A stretch of DNA of 64,000 nt, taken from positions 3,465,001-3,529,000 of the forward strand of contig NZ_CP150207.1 in assembly GCF_037969765.1 (NCBI RefSeq). Reading direction: 5' to 3'. How positions within the stretch are numbered: the stretch's first letter is position 1; each line of letters begins with the position of its first letter. A program made the translations under genes and the position numbers. This DNA is from Paenibacillus sp. FSL W8-0186. Lineage in GTDB: Bacteria > Bacillota > Bacilli > Paenibacillales > Paenibacillaceae. The notes under the pieces were generated by a model. The model did not search any database, was not told the origin of the DNA, and saw only the letters and a program-made list of their open reading frames with translations. This document shows positions 37,090 through 45,404 of this stretch, one piece after another.

Positions 37090-38454
37090 TTATCCTACGA
37101 TCAGCGCTTCGGCCTGCTCGTCCACATGCTGAACGGAATGGCCGAGCTTGTACACGTGAGGCAGCTTGAACTCCTTGAATGCATTGCGCGTATCCAGAAT
37201 CGGAACGCCTAGCGAGGCGATGGCGCTGTAATCGAGATCCGAGTGATTCGTTACCAGAACCATGCAGTCATAGGTTTTGAACTTTTCAAGATCATACTCC
37301 ACGCTATGAACCGTAACTCCCGCTTTGTCCTTGAAGCTCGTGGCGAACGGATCATAATACTCCACAGCTGCACCGCTGTCTTTATACAACTCATATACTT
37401 CAAGACCCGGCGACTCCCGGAGATCGCTGATATCCGGTTTATAAGCCATGCCGAGAATAAGAATGTTCGACTTTTTAATAGATTTTGCATACTCATTCAA
37501 AATTTTCGAGGTTTTGTTCACTACATAATAAGGCATATTGTCATTTGTCGATTGAGCAAGCTCAATGAACTGGCTGTAGAAACGGAATCCTTTTGCTTTC
37601 CACGACAGGTACATCGGATCCAGCGGAATGCAATGTCCGCCGATTCCCGGCCCCGGGTAGAATGGCATGAAGCCGAATGGCTTCGTCTTCGCAGCATCGA
37701 TGACCTCCCAGACATCGATGCCCATCCGGTCGCACATCATTGCCATTTCGTTAACGAAGGCAATGTTCACACTGCGGAATGTATTTTCAAGGAGCTTAGA
37801 CATTTCTGCCACCTTTGGCGACGATACGGGAACGACCGTCTCGACATACCGGCTGTATACGGCTACGCCAAGCGCCAGGCATGCCTCCGTCGTTCCGCCA
37901 ATGACTTTCGGCGTATTAAATGTATTGAATTTCGTATTGGACGGATCTACCCGCTCCGGTGAGAAGCAGAGGAAGAAATCCTCTCCGACTACATATCCGA
38001 GGCTTTCCAGCTCGCGCTGGATCAGCTCCTCTGTCGTACCCGGGTACGTCGTGCTTTCCAGCGTAATCAGGACGCCTTTTTTCATATAACGTTTAATGTT
38101 CTCCACTACGGTCACGATGTAGGATGTGTCTGGATCTTGATTTTCGCTAAGCGGAGTCGGCACGCAAATGCTGATAGCATCGACGTCCCGCAGGGCTGCA
38201 TAATCGGAAGTTGGCTGGAACCGTCCCGTTTGCACGACTTCGCTGAGTGTCGTGGAGGAGATATCGTGAATATAAGATTCCCCGCGGTAAATCTGGTCGA
38301 TCTTTCTGGAATCCAGATCAATACCTACGACCTTGAATCCTTGCTTGACCATTTCTACGGCCAGCGGAAGGCCGACATATCCAAGGCCCACGACGCACAG
38401 CACGGCATCTTTTGACTCAATAGCTTCCAATAAATCACGGTATTGTTTATTCAC
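37090..38454 (-). CDS. Nucleotide sugar dehydrogenase (UDP-glucose / UDP-ManNAc dehydrogenase family)
   Basis: 454 residues. NAD-binding CVVGLGYVGLPLAVEMVKQG, middle domain with SSPKVAEMSKLLENTFRSVN, catalytic cysteine in GPGIGGHCIPLDP, and a C-terminal UDP-binding domain. Oxidises a UDP-hexose C6 to the uronic acid in two steps. Closer in pattern to WbpA/TviB (UDP-GlcNAc or UDP-ManNAc) than to Ugd by the GIGGHCIPLDP motif, but substrate is not certain. GTG 38454 has GGAGG 9 nt upstream; a TTG at 38463 is the alternative. Supplies an acidic sugar to the cluster. Confidence 0.9.
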   Translation of the reverse strand: MNKQYRDLLEAIESKDAVLCVVGLGYVGLPLAVEMVKQGFKVVGIDLDSRKIDQIYRGESYIHDISSTTLSEVVQTGRFQPTSDYAALRDVDAISICVPTPLSENQDPDTSYIVTVVENIKRYMKKGVLITLESTTYPGTTEELIQRELESLGYVVGEDFFLCFSPERVDPSNTKFNTFNTPKVIGGTTEACLALGVAVYSRYVETVVPVSSPKVAEMSKLLENTFRSVNIAFVNEMAMMCDRMGIDVWEVIDAAKTKPFGFMPFYPGPGIGGHCIPLDPMYLSWKAKGFRFYSQFIELAQSTNDNMPYYVVNKTSKILNEYAKSIKKSNILILGMAYKPDISDLRESPGLEVYELYKDSGAAVEYYDPFATSFKDKAGVTVHSVEYDLEKFKTYDCMVLVTNHSDLDYSAIASLGVPILDTRNAFKEFKLPHVYKLGHSVQHVDEQAEALIVG

Positions 38455-38508
38455 AGGTTTCAACCTCCATATTGTCTAAGTAGTTGTTTTTTTCTATTTA
38501 TTTAATAT

Positions 38509-39318
38509 TTAGTGAATGCAGCGCCGAATCCGCGCATCCAGTTCAACTGGCGAGAAGGGCTTGGTGATGTAATCATCTACACCGCTTTGGAAGCATAGAC
38601 TGATCGTTTGCTCTACGCGCTGCTCGGTCAGAACGACGATTTTCGGCGTGTTTTTAACGTTGAGCTGCTGGATATGGTGAATATAAGGCAGGCCGTCGAT
38701 GCCATACAGATTCAACTCCGTCAGCACCAGATCCGGATTCCAGCTCTCAATAAGCTCCAGCGCGGAAATTCCATTATCCGTCACGGCTGTGTCATAGCCC
38801 TGCATCTGCAGCCTAATTTGCAGAAACTCGCGAACCGCAGGATCGCCTTCGACGATCAGGATACGGCTTTGCGATGAGTGAAACTCTTGTCTCGTAAAAA
38901 TATGGATATCCCCGGAAGGGCTCAGCTTCGCGGACTCCTCCATTTGCTTCAAAACCTGCTCGCTCAGCTCGCCTTGCTCGGGAAAGCTCGACAAGGTCAT
39001 GTGCAGATCCAAGTCTCCGACGATTTCCTGAATCCGCTGCTTCAACAGCAAGCCTTGAAAATGAACGGAATCAAGCGGCTGCCCGGGCAGCAGAACGGCA
39101 TAGCTGCCAGGTTCGTTACCGCTCCAGAGCTCAAAGGTTACGCCGGGCTGAGTTTCTAAAATTCCGCGAATTTGCGTCTCCAAATAGGTTGGAGCACTTG
39201 CGGAATAAATGAACAGAACCCCGTTGGCCTCCTGGACAGATTCCCTCACATGCCGCTCGATCGTTGAATATAAACTGGATTGCTTGATTTCGGTTTGCAA
39301 TGCTGCCGTATTCGGCAT
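38509..39318 (-). CDS. Degenerate GGDEF-like domain fused to a pseudo-receiver domain
   Basis: 269 residues. Residues about 25-140 have the order of a GGDEF domain, with SGNEPGSYAVLLPG in place of GGDEFAVLLP, then a helix and DLDLHMTLSSFPEQGELSE and a Q/M-rich helix; the GGDEF signature and the RxxD inhibitory site are missing, so no cyclase activity is expected. Residues 150-269 are a CheY-like receiver with E157/D159, T231 and K253, but the phospho-acceptor aspartate is replaced by E201 (DLVLTELNLYG). RBS GGCGGGAG. Lies between the GT2 and the dehydrogenase genes and is probably a regulatory subunit of the polysaccharide machine. Confidence 0.75.
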   Translation of the reverse strand: MPNTAALQTEIKQSSLYSTIERHVRESVQEANGVLFIYSASAPTYLETQIRGILETQPGVTFELWSGNEPGSYAVLLPGQPLDSVHFQGLLLKQRIQEIVGDLDLHMTLSSFPEQGELSEQVLKQMEESAKLSPSGDIHIFTRQEFHSSQSRILIVEGDPAVREFLQIRLQMQGYDTAVTDNGISALELIESWNPDLVLTELNLYGIDGLPYIHHIQQLNVKNTPKIVVLTEQRVEQTISLCFQSGVDDYITKPFSPVELDARIRRCIH

Positions 39319-39423
39319 CTGAACTCCCGCCTTTCTGTAAGATTGAAGTAGTGCAGCCCCTTACGGGCTTGTGCAGTTGACTATCAACTCCCTTCCCGAA
39401 CTCCCCTCGTAAGCCTTGAAGTC

Positions 39424-40902
39424 TTAAGCGGTCTTGGCCGCTTCGCTCTCTTCTTTCCAGCTCGTCCGGGTCATCGTTCCCCAGGAATTGTTATTGCGCA
39501 AAAATTGAATATGACCTTGGATCCGCCATAGTCCGCCGAGCTGAGCATAACCGAAGAATTTCAAAGCGGAGAACATCAGCAGACGAGCCAGATCGGATAC
39601 CTTCGTAAACCGCTTGAAGGCGAGTTCCTCCAAGAATAAGGCGCCAATACTGAGCAAATAACCGCTCAAAATGTTGATCAGCCCGAATACGACAAGAATT
39701 TTCCAGTTCGTCATATCCATGATCGTATAGCCGACCAGCGCAAGCAGGCCGGTAATTTTGAAATATGGATTGAGCGCTTCGAAAATAATGTTGTAAGGCA
39801 TCGTCAACAGCCCCATGACTTTGTATTTCGGGTTAAAGGCCATATCGTAATTTTCGATCATATTCTTCAGGTTACCGCGTCCCCAGCGCTTCCGCTGATT
39901 GGACAAAATGCGGTAAGAATCCGGCGCCTGCGTCCAGCATACGGCTTCCGGACAAAAGGCAACGCGGTATTTCAGCTTGTTCTCCAGCATATAGCGATGC
40001 AGTTTGATGATAATGTTCATGTCCTCGCCAGGATATCCTCCGCGGTATCCCCCTACGGCGATGACATAGTCCTTGCGGAACATCCCGAACGCCCCAGACA
40101 CGATGATCAGTCCGTTGATGGCGCTCCAGCCGATGCGTCCGCCCAAGAATGCCTTCAAGTATTCAACTGCCTGGAACATCGGCCACATTTTCCGCGGCAG
40201 CGACACATGCTTCACTGCTCCGTTCTCGATCACACAGCCGTTGGCGATCCGAACGTCCCCACCGATGGCTACCGTCTCTTCCGGGTTCTCCATGTACATC
40301 CGGGCCATACGGATCAAGGCATCCTTCTCGAGCAGCGAGTCGGCATCGATGGACGAAATAAGCGGATAGTGGGACAGATTGATACCCGCATTCAGGGAAT
40401 CCGCCTTCCCGCCATTCGGTTTATCTATTACATACAGATGCGGATACTGAGGATTGTGATAGACAGCATTAATCGGCTGGCAATCAATCGAGTTCCGCAT
40501 TTCCGGATTCGGAAGCGGCTCAAGGCCAAATTCCTCCCTCAATACCCCCAGCGTGTTATCGCTGGAGCCGTCGTTGATGACGATCACTTCATAGGTCGGA
40601 TAATTCAAGGTCAGCAGACACTTCACATTCTCGATGACCGTAAGCTCCTCATTGAAGGCCGGCACGAGCAAGGATACGGAAGGCACCAGCTCCGAGCCGG
40701 AGAGCGTGTTGTATTTCGAATAGGCCGACCTGCGAAAAATCGTCATGATATTCCGAAATGAAAAGGCCATAATCGTAAAATAAATCGTATTAACTGTCAT
40801 TACATAGTAAATGGCAAATAGTCCGTAAATCAGCAAAATGTCTCTAAGCAGAGTAATCGCCTCCGACCGCCGCAACCTGACGAATCGGTCTTCGCTCGGC
40901 AA
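39424..40902 (-). CDS. Membrane glycosyltransferase family 2 (PgaC/IcaA-like polysaccharide polymerase)
   Basis: 492 residues, membrane segments near 17-45 and three or four after about residue 360. GT-A motifs are complete: VIVINDGSSDNT, ISSIDADSLLEKDALI, YPGEDMNIII, and QRKRWGRG (Q-x-x-RW), the signature of processive beta-glycosyltransferases such as PgaC, cellulose and hyaluronan synthases. The start is uncertain: TTG at 40902 or TTG at 40875 overlap the HEAT gene, whose own stop lies at 40844; translation is coupled. Likely makes the cluster's extracellular polymer. Confidence 0.88.
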   Translation of the reverse strand: MPSEDRFVRLRRSEAITLLRDILLIYGLFAIYYVMTVNTIYFTIMAFSFRNIMTIFRRSAYSKYNTLSGSELVPSVSLLVPAFNEELTVIENVKCLLTLNYPTYEVIVINDGSSDNTLGVLREEFGLEPLPNPEMRNSIDCQPINAVYHNPQYPHLYVIDKPNGGKADSLNAGINLSHYPLISSIDADSLLEKDALIRMARMYMENPEETVAIGGDVRIANGCVIENGAVKHVSLPRKMWPMFQAVEYLKAFLGGRIGWSAINGLIIVSGAFGMFRKDYVIAVGGYRGGYPGEDMNIIIKLHRYMLENKLKYRVAFCPEAVCWTQAPDSYRILSNQRKRWGRGNLKNMIENYDMAFNPKYKVMGLLTMPYNIIFEALNPYFKITGLLALVGYTIMDMTNWKILVVFGLINILSGYLLSIGALFLEELAFKRFTKVSDLARLLMFSALKFFGYAQLGGLWRIQGHIQFLRNNNSWGTMTRTSWKEESEAAKTA

Positions 40903-42037
40903 CGCCGAAGTACCGCTCGTACAGCAGCTTTTTTTTGTTATAGGCGACCATTTGGTCGAGTTTTTGATGCTCGTTATCCTGCAGCATCGCTCTTTCGATA
41001 TGATACATCGCCGTCTCCCGCTCCACGCCGGAGCCGTTCATCGCAATCTGGCAAAGAACCTCGAAGCCCGTTTCTCCCAGCTTGGCCAGGCTTTCAGCGC
41101 TGTTGTTCCGCACCCACCAGTTCGCATCCTTCAGCGCATGGCGCAGAAGCGGAATGCTGCCGGCCGCGTGCAGGGAACCGAGGGATTTGGCCACGGCGGC
41201 ACGCACTTCCCAGTCCCTGTCAGCCATCAGCTTTTTGATGGTGTCATCTTTAAGCACCGGGTTGGAGCTTAGATAAAGCTTCACAGCCTCGGCGCGGACA
41301 TCTGTCTGCTCGGCGCCGACCAGGCGATCCAGGGAAGGAACGACCTCTGGAACCGCCTGCCCCCACATCGCCACGAGAGCTACCTTCACGAGATCCGGAT
41401 TCTCATCATCCAGCAGCTTGAGCAGCAGGCCGCTGGCATCAAGCCGTGTCTCCATTACGATATCGGCAGCCATATTGTGGATCGGTTTGCCGTGGCGAAG
41501 CAGGTGCTGCAGCATTTCCTTCAGCTGCTCCTCGTTCTCTGCGCTTTTGGCGACGGCCCGGGCTACGACGATGGTAAGCGGAGTATAACGCTCGCTCTTC
41601 ATCATCGTCAGCAGCCGGGGTACGGCCTCGGCTGCTCGCATTCCGCCAAGCCTGTAAGCCGCGGCAATTCTCCGCCCGTAGAACAAGCTGTCCAGCAGCT
41701 TAATGTCTTGGCGCACAAAGCCGGCGTCGTGGCAGAGCTTGACGAGCTTCTCCCGATACTCGCCCTTGAACTGGCCAATCCAGCCGATGAATTTCTCCTG
41801 GATGACCCGAGCTTCGAGCGCCTTAAGCTTGCCCGGCGGAAGCTGGAGCTCCGACGGCCCGTTCAGATGGGATTGAATGAATTTGAAATAATCCTGATGC
41901 TTCTTCGAATACTGCTGACTCATTTTGACTTTATGCAGATGATTGAACTTCAAGGCGAATAAACCCGCGATTCCTATCCCGATCAGTCCCAGGCAGAAAT
42001 AAATAAAATAGATTGCCAAGGTAAGATGCGTATACAT
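40844..42037 (-). CDS. Membrane-anchored HEAT-repeat protein
   Basis: 397 residues. One N-terminal membrane segment (LTLAIYFIYFCLGLIGIGIA), then a soluble part in which residues about 100-375 form HEAT repeats: TDVRAEAVKLYLSSN, DWEVRAAVAKSLGSLHAAGS, NWWVRNNSAESLAKLGE and others. HEAT arrays are protein-protein scaffolds. ATG 42037 has AAGGAGG 10 nt upstream; the ATG at 42046 abuts it. Directly upstream of, and overlapping, the GT2 gene; a scaffold for the synthase is the simplest guess. Confidence 0.87.
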   Translation of the reverse strand: MYTHLTLAIYFIYFCLGLIGIGIAGLFALKFNHLHKVKMSQQYSKKHQDYFKFIQSHLNGPSELQLPPGKLKALEARVIQEKFIGWIGQFKGEYREKLVKLCHDAGFVRQDIKLLDSLFYGRRIAAAYRLGGMRAAEAVPRLLTMMKSERYTPLTIVVARAVAKSAENEEQLKEMLQHLLRHGKPIHNMAADIVMETRLDASGLLLKLLDDENPDLVKVALVAMWGQAVPEVVPSLDRLVGAEQTDVRAEAVKLYLSSNPVLKDDTIKKLMADRDWEVRAAVAKSLGSLHAAGSIPLLRHALKDANWWVRNNSAESLAKLGETGFEVLCQIAMNGSGVERETAMYHIERAMLQDNEHQKLDQMVAYNKKKLLYERYFGVAERRPIRQVAAVGGDYSA

Positions 42038-42073
42038 AAAGAACATTCCTCCTTCTATATACCAAGCACCGGA

Positions 42074-44317
42074 CTATTCAGGTTGATGTTCCGGCAAGCT
42101 TTCATAAAACTTCTTCAGCGCATAGTAGCCGGACTTTAAATTCTCGGTGTATTTCACGGTTTCCCAAGGCGACCAAGTATATTTCGGCTGCTCCGCAAGA
42201 TTGACGGCCCCGTCTTTGCCCGGCCCGAATACTTCCTGGCTCTGGCGGTCTTTGATCCAGGGCACAAAAGTAATTCCGTCCGTCTGCGCTGTCGTAAACG
42301 AGCGATCTTTTTTGAGCGGGCCATAATCAATGACCTGAAGGGAGCTGGGGTCTGCGAAGCCAAGCAGCATCCATGGGATGCGGAGCTCTACTTCGCGGCC
42401 GCTGTATTGCCATGAGGTTAGCGAGTTAAAATGCTCATCCTTTCGATCAGACGTTCCCCGCACCAGACTGCCGACCGTCATATCCTGAAACGGCTGGCTA
42501 AGCCTCGTATCCGGCGGAGACATCGTCAGGCTGACGGCCAGCTTCCAGGGCTGGAACTGCACCTTCTCCTCCTCCGTCGGATCCTCGAGCATCCAGTGGC
42601 CGTACCGTCCATAGAGACGGCGGTGGAAATCATAGCTCGGCGCCGTTCTTACTTCCGTTTCGTCATCCTGTCCGATGACGACCAAATTTTCCAGCCCGTC
42701 GCTCAGCTTAATGCCAGGCAGCTCGGTAACCGGTTCGTTTCCTCCAGGCTGCGTACTCGTCCCCAGATAAATTTGCCGGGCTTTGGGATCAAAATCCTCG
42801 CTCAACGTAAGCCCTACGTACACGTATGCCTCGTCATGCGTTACACGGAAACGTTCAATGCCGGGGGCTGGTTTGTCCCACGACTTCACTTCTCCTTCCA
42901 GCAATGCGTCCCAATCGCTCAGCTTGCCGTCGATAATGATGTCTTCCTCTTTGCCCGGGCCCATGGCGACGATACCGAACAATTTCTCGTTCGTCAGGAC
43001 GTTCAGCCAATAAGAGCGCCGATCCTCGGGGATTTCGAAGCGCATCGTATTCCACGTCTTCTTGAACCACTCATCCTGCCACATGAACAATATGGCGCCG
43101 GAGTAGCCTTCGTCATAAATGTCTTTGGTCAGGGATACGTCGATTTCGGCCTTTTCGTCATCGCTGTGCCCGCCCTGATTCCGTCCGCCGGGACCGATAT
43201 GCGATACGCCCAAAGACGCAGGTACCCCGTATTCCGTAACCATGATCGGAATATCCTTGTAATATGCCTTTAACTGCCGCAAGTAAGCCTTATACGTATT
43301 GAAGCCGCCCTTACCGTCGGGAATGGTCTCCAGCGTCTTGTCAAGATGGAAGAAATCTGGATAGTACGGATATACGTGATAGGCGGCGAAATACCCGGCT
43401 TCCCAGTCGACCGGCTCTATGTGCGTGGCATCCACGCTGGCCAAATCCTCTTCGAACAGAGGCTCTCCAGGATGCTCGAGCACATCCGTCGTGACCCAGT
43501 TTGTGAAGGTCATGGGATGCTGCCAGCCGTAACCAGCCTCCAGCTCAGCCGTCTGATCGATTAGCTCAGCAAGCCAGCTCTCAAACGGGCTGGCCTCGTC
43601 CAGCGCAGAGAACCGCTTGCCCCGGTAAGGCTCTATGGAGGCATACTGCGTGTTTGTGTTGTCGACCATTTCGGGATCCCACTCTGTACCGATATGCCAG
43701 GCCATCAAATAGCGCCCCGCATTCGCTCTGTACTTTCCTCCCGAAGCTCCCGGCTGCACCGGTATTTTTAAATCTCCGTATACCGCTTTTACCGCTTTTT
43801 CGATTTCTTTATGGAATGCTTCCTTGATTCCAGGGTTATATGCATCCTTAAGCTCAATCAATTGTTCCTCAGGCGACCAAATGCCTTGAATGAAGTACAG
43901 CGGATCGTCTCCTTTTTCTTTGTTGTATTTGACTAAGGACGTATAGAACACCGGATTATGCACGGTATAGATACGAATCACGTTGGCGCCCATATCATCG
44001 ATTTGCTTGAACCAACGCAGATAATCCTCTTCAGTGATCGGGAATTCCCCGGGAAAATGACCAGGAACCGTAGCTCCCAAGTTGACGCCTTTCACGAAAA
44101 TCTCCTGCCACTTTCCCTCACCCTTGTACTCCATGAACCGGTCTCCCGAAGTTTGGAATTTGATTTTTGCACCGTCCGCGGTTTGGAACGTCGCAAGAGA
44201 TGGAGGCAGATTTTGAATGATAAGGTAGATCCCACCGGCGATCAGAATACCGCCGAGTACGAGTAAAATAATTAACCTTTTTCGCGCTAACGTTGTCATC
44301 GGGTTTGCTCTTGTCAC
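42074..44317 (-). CDS. Membrane-anchored glycoside-hydrolase-like protein with C-terminal CBM9/DOMON-like domain
   Basis: 747 residues. N-terminal membrane anchor about 13-35; a TIM-barrel about 60-450 with FVKGVNLGATVPGHFPG, the probable acid/base glutamate in AWHIGTEWDPE and the probable nucleophile in PIMVTEYGVPAS (clan GH-A geometry); then a C-terminal beta-sandwich from about 475 (IIIDGKLSDWDALLEG), the entry signature of CBM9-like sugar-binding modules. GTG 44317 or ATG 44299; GCGAGGTGA is nearby. First gene of the polysaccharide cluster; may trim or transfer the polymer outside the membrane. Confidence 0.8.
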   Translation of the reverse strand: MTRANPMTTLARKRLIILLVLGGILIAGGIYLIIQNLPPSLATFQTADGAKIKFQTSGDRFMEYKGEGKWQEIFVKGVNLGATVPGHFPGEFPITEEDYLRWFKQIDDMGANVIRIYTVHNPVFYTSLVKYNKEKGDDPLYFIQGIWSPEEQLIELKDAYNPGIKEAFHKEIEKAVKAVYGDLKIPVQPGASGGKYRANAGRYLMAWHIGTEWDPEMVDNTNTQYASIEPYRGKRFSALDEASPFESWLAELIDQTAELEAGYGWQHPMTFTNWVTTDVLEHPGEPLFEEDLASVDATHIEPVDWEAGYFAAYHVYPYYPDFFHLDKTLETIPDGKGGFNTYKAYLRQLKAYYKDIPIMVTEYGVPASLGVSHIGPGGRNQGGHSDDEKAEIDVSLTKDIYDEGYSGAILFMWQDEWFKKTWNTMRFEIPEDRRSYWLNVLTNEKLFGIVAMGPGKEEDIIIDGKLSDWDALLEGEVKSWDKPAPGIERFRVTHDEAYVYVGLTLSEDFDPKARQIYLGTSTQPGGNEPVTELPGIKLSDGLENLVVIGQDDETEVRTAPSYDFHRRLYGRYGHWMLEDPTEEEKVQFQPWKLAVSLTMSPPDTRLSQPFQDMTVGSLVRGTSDRKDEHFNSLTSWQYSGREVELRIPWMLLGFADPSSLQVIDYGPLKKDRSFTTAQTDGITFVPWIKDRQSQEVFGPGKDGAVNLAEQPKYTWSPWETVKYTENLKSGYYALKKFYESLPEHQPE

Positions 44318-44960
44318 CTCGCTATTTTTTTGTATGCAGGCGATTTTACCAGTACGGTCCCCTCACACCTCCACTCCTCTCGTATTACCTCTATCATTAA
44401 CCAAGTACTCTAATAAAGTAACTAGGCTAATAGAAGTGTTTTCCATTTGGGCCCTATCCTGCATAATAGAAGCCTTTTAGCTCTTGCTTCCCGGTTTTCT
44501 TGCATGATCGCCTTCTAACAACTGCACCTCTCGTCCTTATGAAAAAGACTTGAAAAACGAAGCATTCCTATGCTGCATTTCCAAGTCGCTGTTTTCAGAG
44601 AAGTACAGTGCTCCTGCTGTTCGCTCATATTAGACGCGCAACTTTTTTCGAAGTTTCGATCTATTTTTACACCCGTTTCCATAAAGGTTACAAAATTGAT
44701 ACCAAAGTCTCGTGCAAAAATCGCTTAATAACGCGGCTTTATAGCATTTTGTTAAATTCTGTTATCCCCTAAAAAAACGTGCGCTGGTCCTATACTAGTT
44801 TCTATCCCTTTTCGATAATTTCGTTCCGGATTTTTCCATAGGACTACGTGATCCCGCCGATGACTTCTTGCCCATTTTCCTCCCCGTAATAAGAACCATA
44901 AAATTACATTTATTATAATATAAAGGGACTATATCGAAGTATCCATTTTCCATAAAATTC
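44318..44960. other. Long non-coding region upstream of the polysaccharide and SOS operons
   Basis: About 700 nt between divergent operons. AT-rich, no convincing ORF on either strand, no riboswitch consensus found; the c-di-GMP-I (GEMM) motifs were looked for specifically and not seen. A weak direct repeat (CTAATAGAAG and ATAATAGAAG near 44431 and 44465) and several short hairpins are present. Room for a long leader or distant operators of the polysaccharide operon. Confidence 0.5.
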
Positions 44961-44962
44961 AC

Positions 44963-44993
44963 TTGCATAACGAACTTACGTTCGGTGTATAAT
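44963..44993 (+). promoter_or_regulatory. SOS operon promoter
   Basis: -35-like TTGCAT at 44963 and -10 TATAAT at 44988 with a 19-nt spacer. The spacer contains the first LexA box, so LexA binding would directly block RNA polymerase. Confidence 0.7.
44971..44984. promoter_or_regulatory. LexA box 1
   Basis: CGAACTTACGTTCG is a perfect CGAAC-N4-GTTCG palindrome, the Bacillus LexA (DinR) consensus, lying between -35 and -10. Confidence 0.88.
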
Positions 44994-45001
44994 ATATAAA
45001 A

Positions 45002-45015
45002 CGAATATACGTTCG
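45002..45015. promoter_or_regulatory. LexA box 2
   Basis: CGAATATACGTTCG differs from the consensus at one position. It lies 31 nt (three helical turns) downstream of box 1, over the transcription start. Confidence 0.78.
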
Positions 45016-45035
45016 CATTATGGTGGTGAAATATC

Positions 45036-45404
45036 ATGATTAACTCAACAATCGAGACAGAAGAGGATATTCAAATCATCAAAGAGTACACCTTGCTGCC
45101 TATTTTGCTGGATATGCTGGCAAGGGATATTGAGGAGCTTAGCCTGCAGCAGAATAAATTGATTTACAATCTCGTGATCTTTTATCTTAAGGGAATTGAA
45201 AGCAGCATCCATCTCGAGCTGAAAACCCTCAGAAGCAAAATGCGGCAGCAGCGCATTCAAGTGCTGGACACGACGATGAACGCGCTGGGCGTCGAAGTAG
45301 AGTACAAGGTTCGGGGATATATTCACCGTTTCAAAATGCTCAGAAGCCTGGTGAAGGCGGAGCTGATGATTCTTCTTATGAGACTGTGGGAGGCGCCCAA
45401 ATGA
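45036..45404 (+). CDS. SOS-regulated small helical protein of unknown family (paralogue of 46669-47187)
   Basis: 122 residues, all-helical by pattern, rich in Leu, Glu, Lys and Arg. First gene after the LexA-controlled promoter; GGTGGTGA precedes ATG 45036. Its stop overlaps the polymerase start by 4 nt. Similar to the third gene: DIQIIKEYTLLPILLDML against DMEVIKSYIILPVALEIV, and near the end GVEVEYKVRGYIHRFKMLRS against DIRYRFVCRGMEDEFTMTRD. It is not like YolD, the usual neighbour of UvrX-type polymerases. No function known; a polymerase accessory or clamp-like partner is an inference from position. Confidence 0.82.
   Translation: MINSTIETEEDIQIIKEYTLLPILLDMLARDIEELSLQQNKLIYNLVIFYLKGIESSIHLELKTLRSKMRQQRIQVLDTTMNALGVEVEYKVRGYIHRFKMLRSLVKAELMILLMRLWEAPK

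Noticed and set aside
38509..39318. Active c-di-GMP cyclase or effector with RxxD site
   Set aside because: No GGDEF signature and no RxxD at the expected distance, so neither activity nor I-site binding can be claimed.
44318..44960. Possible c-di-GMP riboswitch before the polysaccharide operon
   Set aside because: The conserved GEMM segments and tetraloop receptor were not found on the minus strand.
44795..45037. 80-codon minus-strand frame over the SOS promoter
   Set aside because: Overlaps the promoter and both LexA boxes, no ribosome binding site, no recognisable protein.
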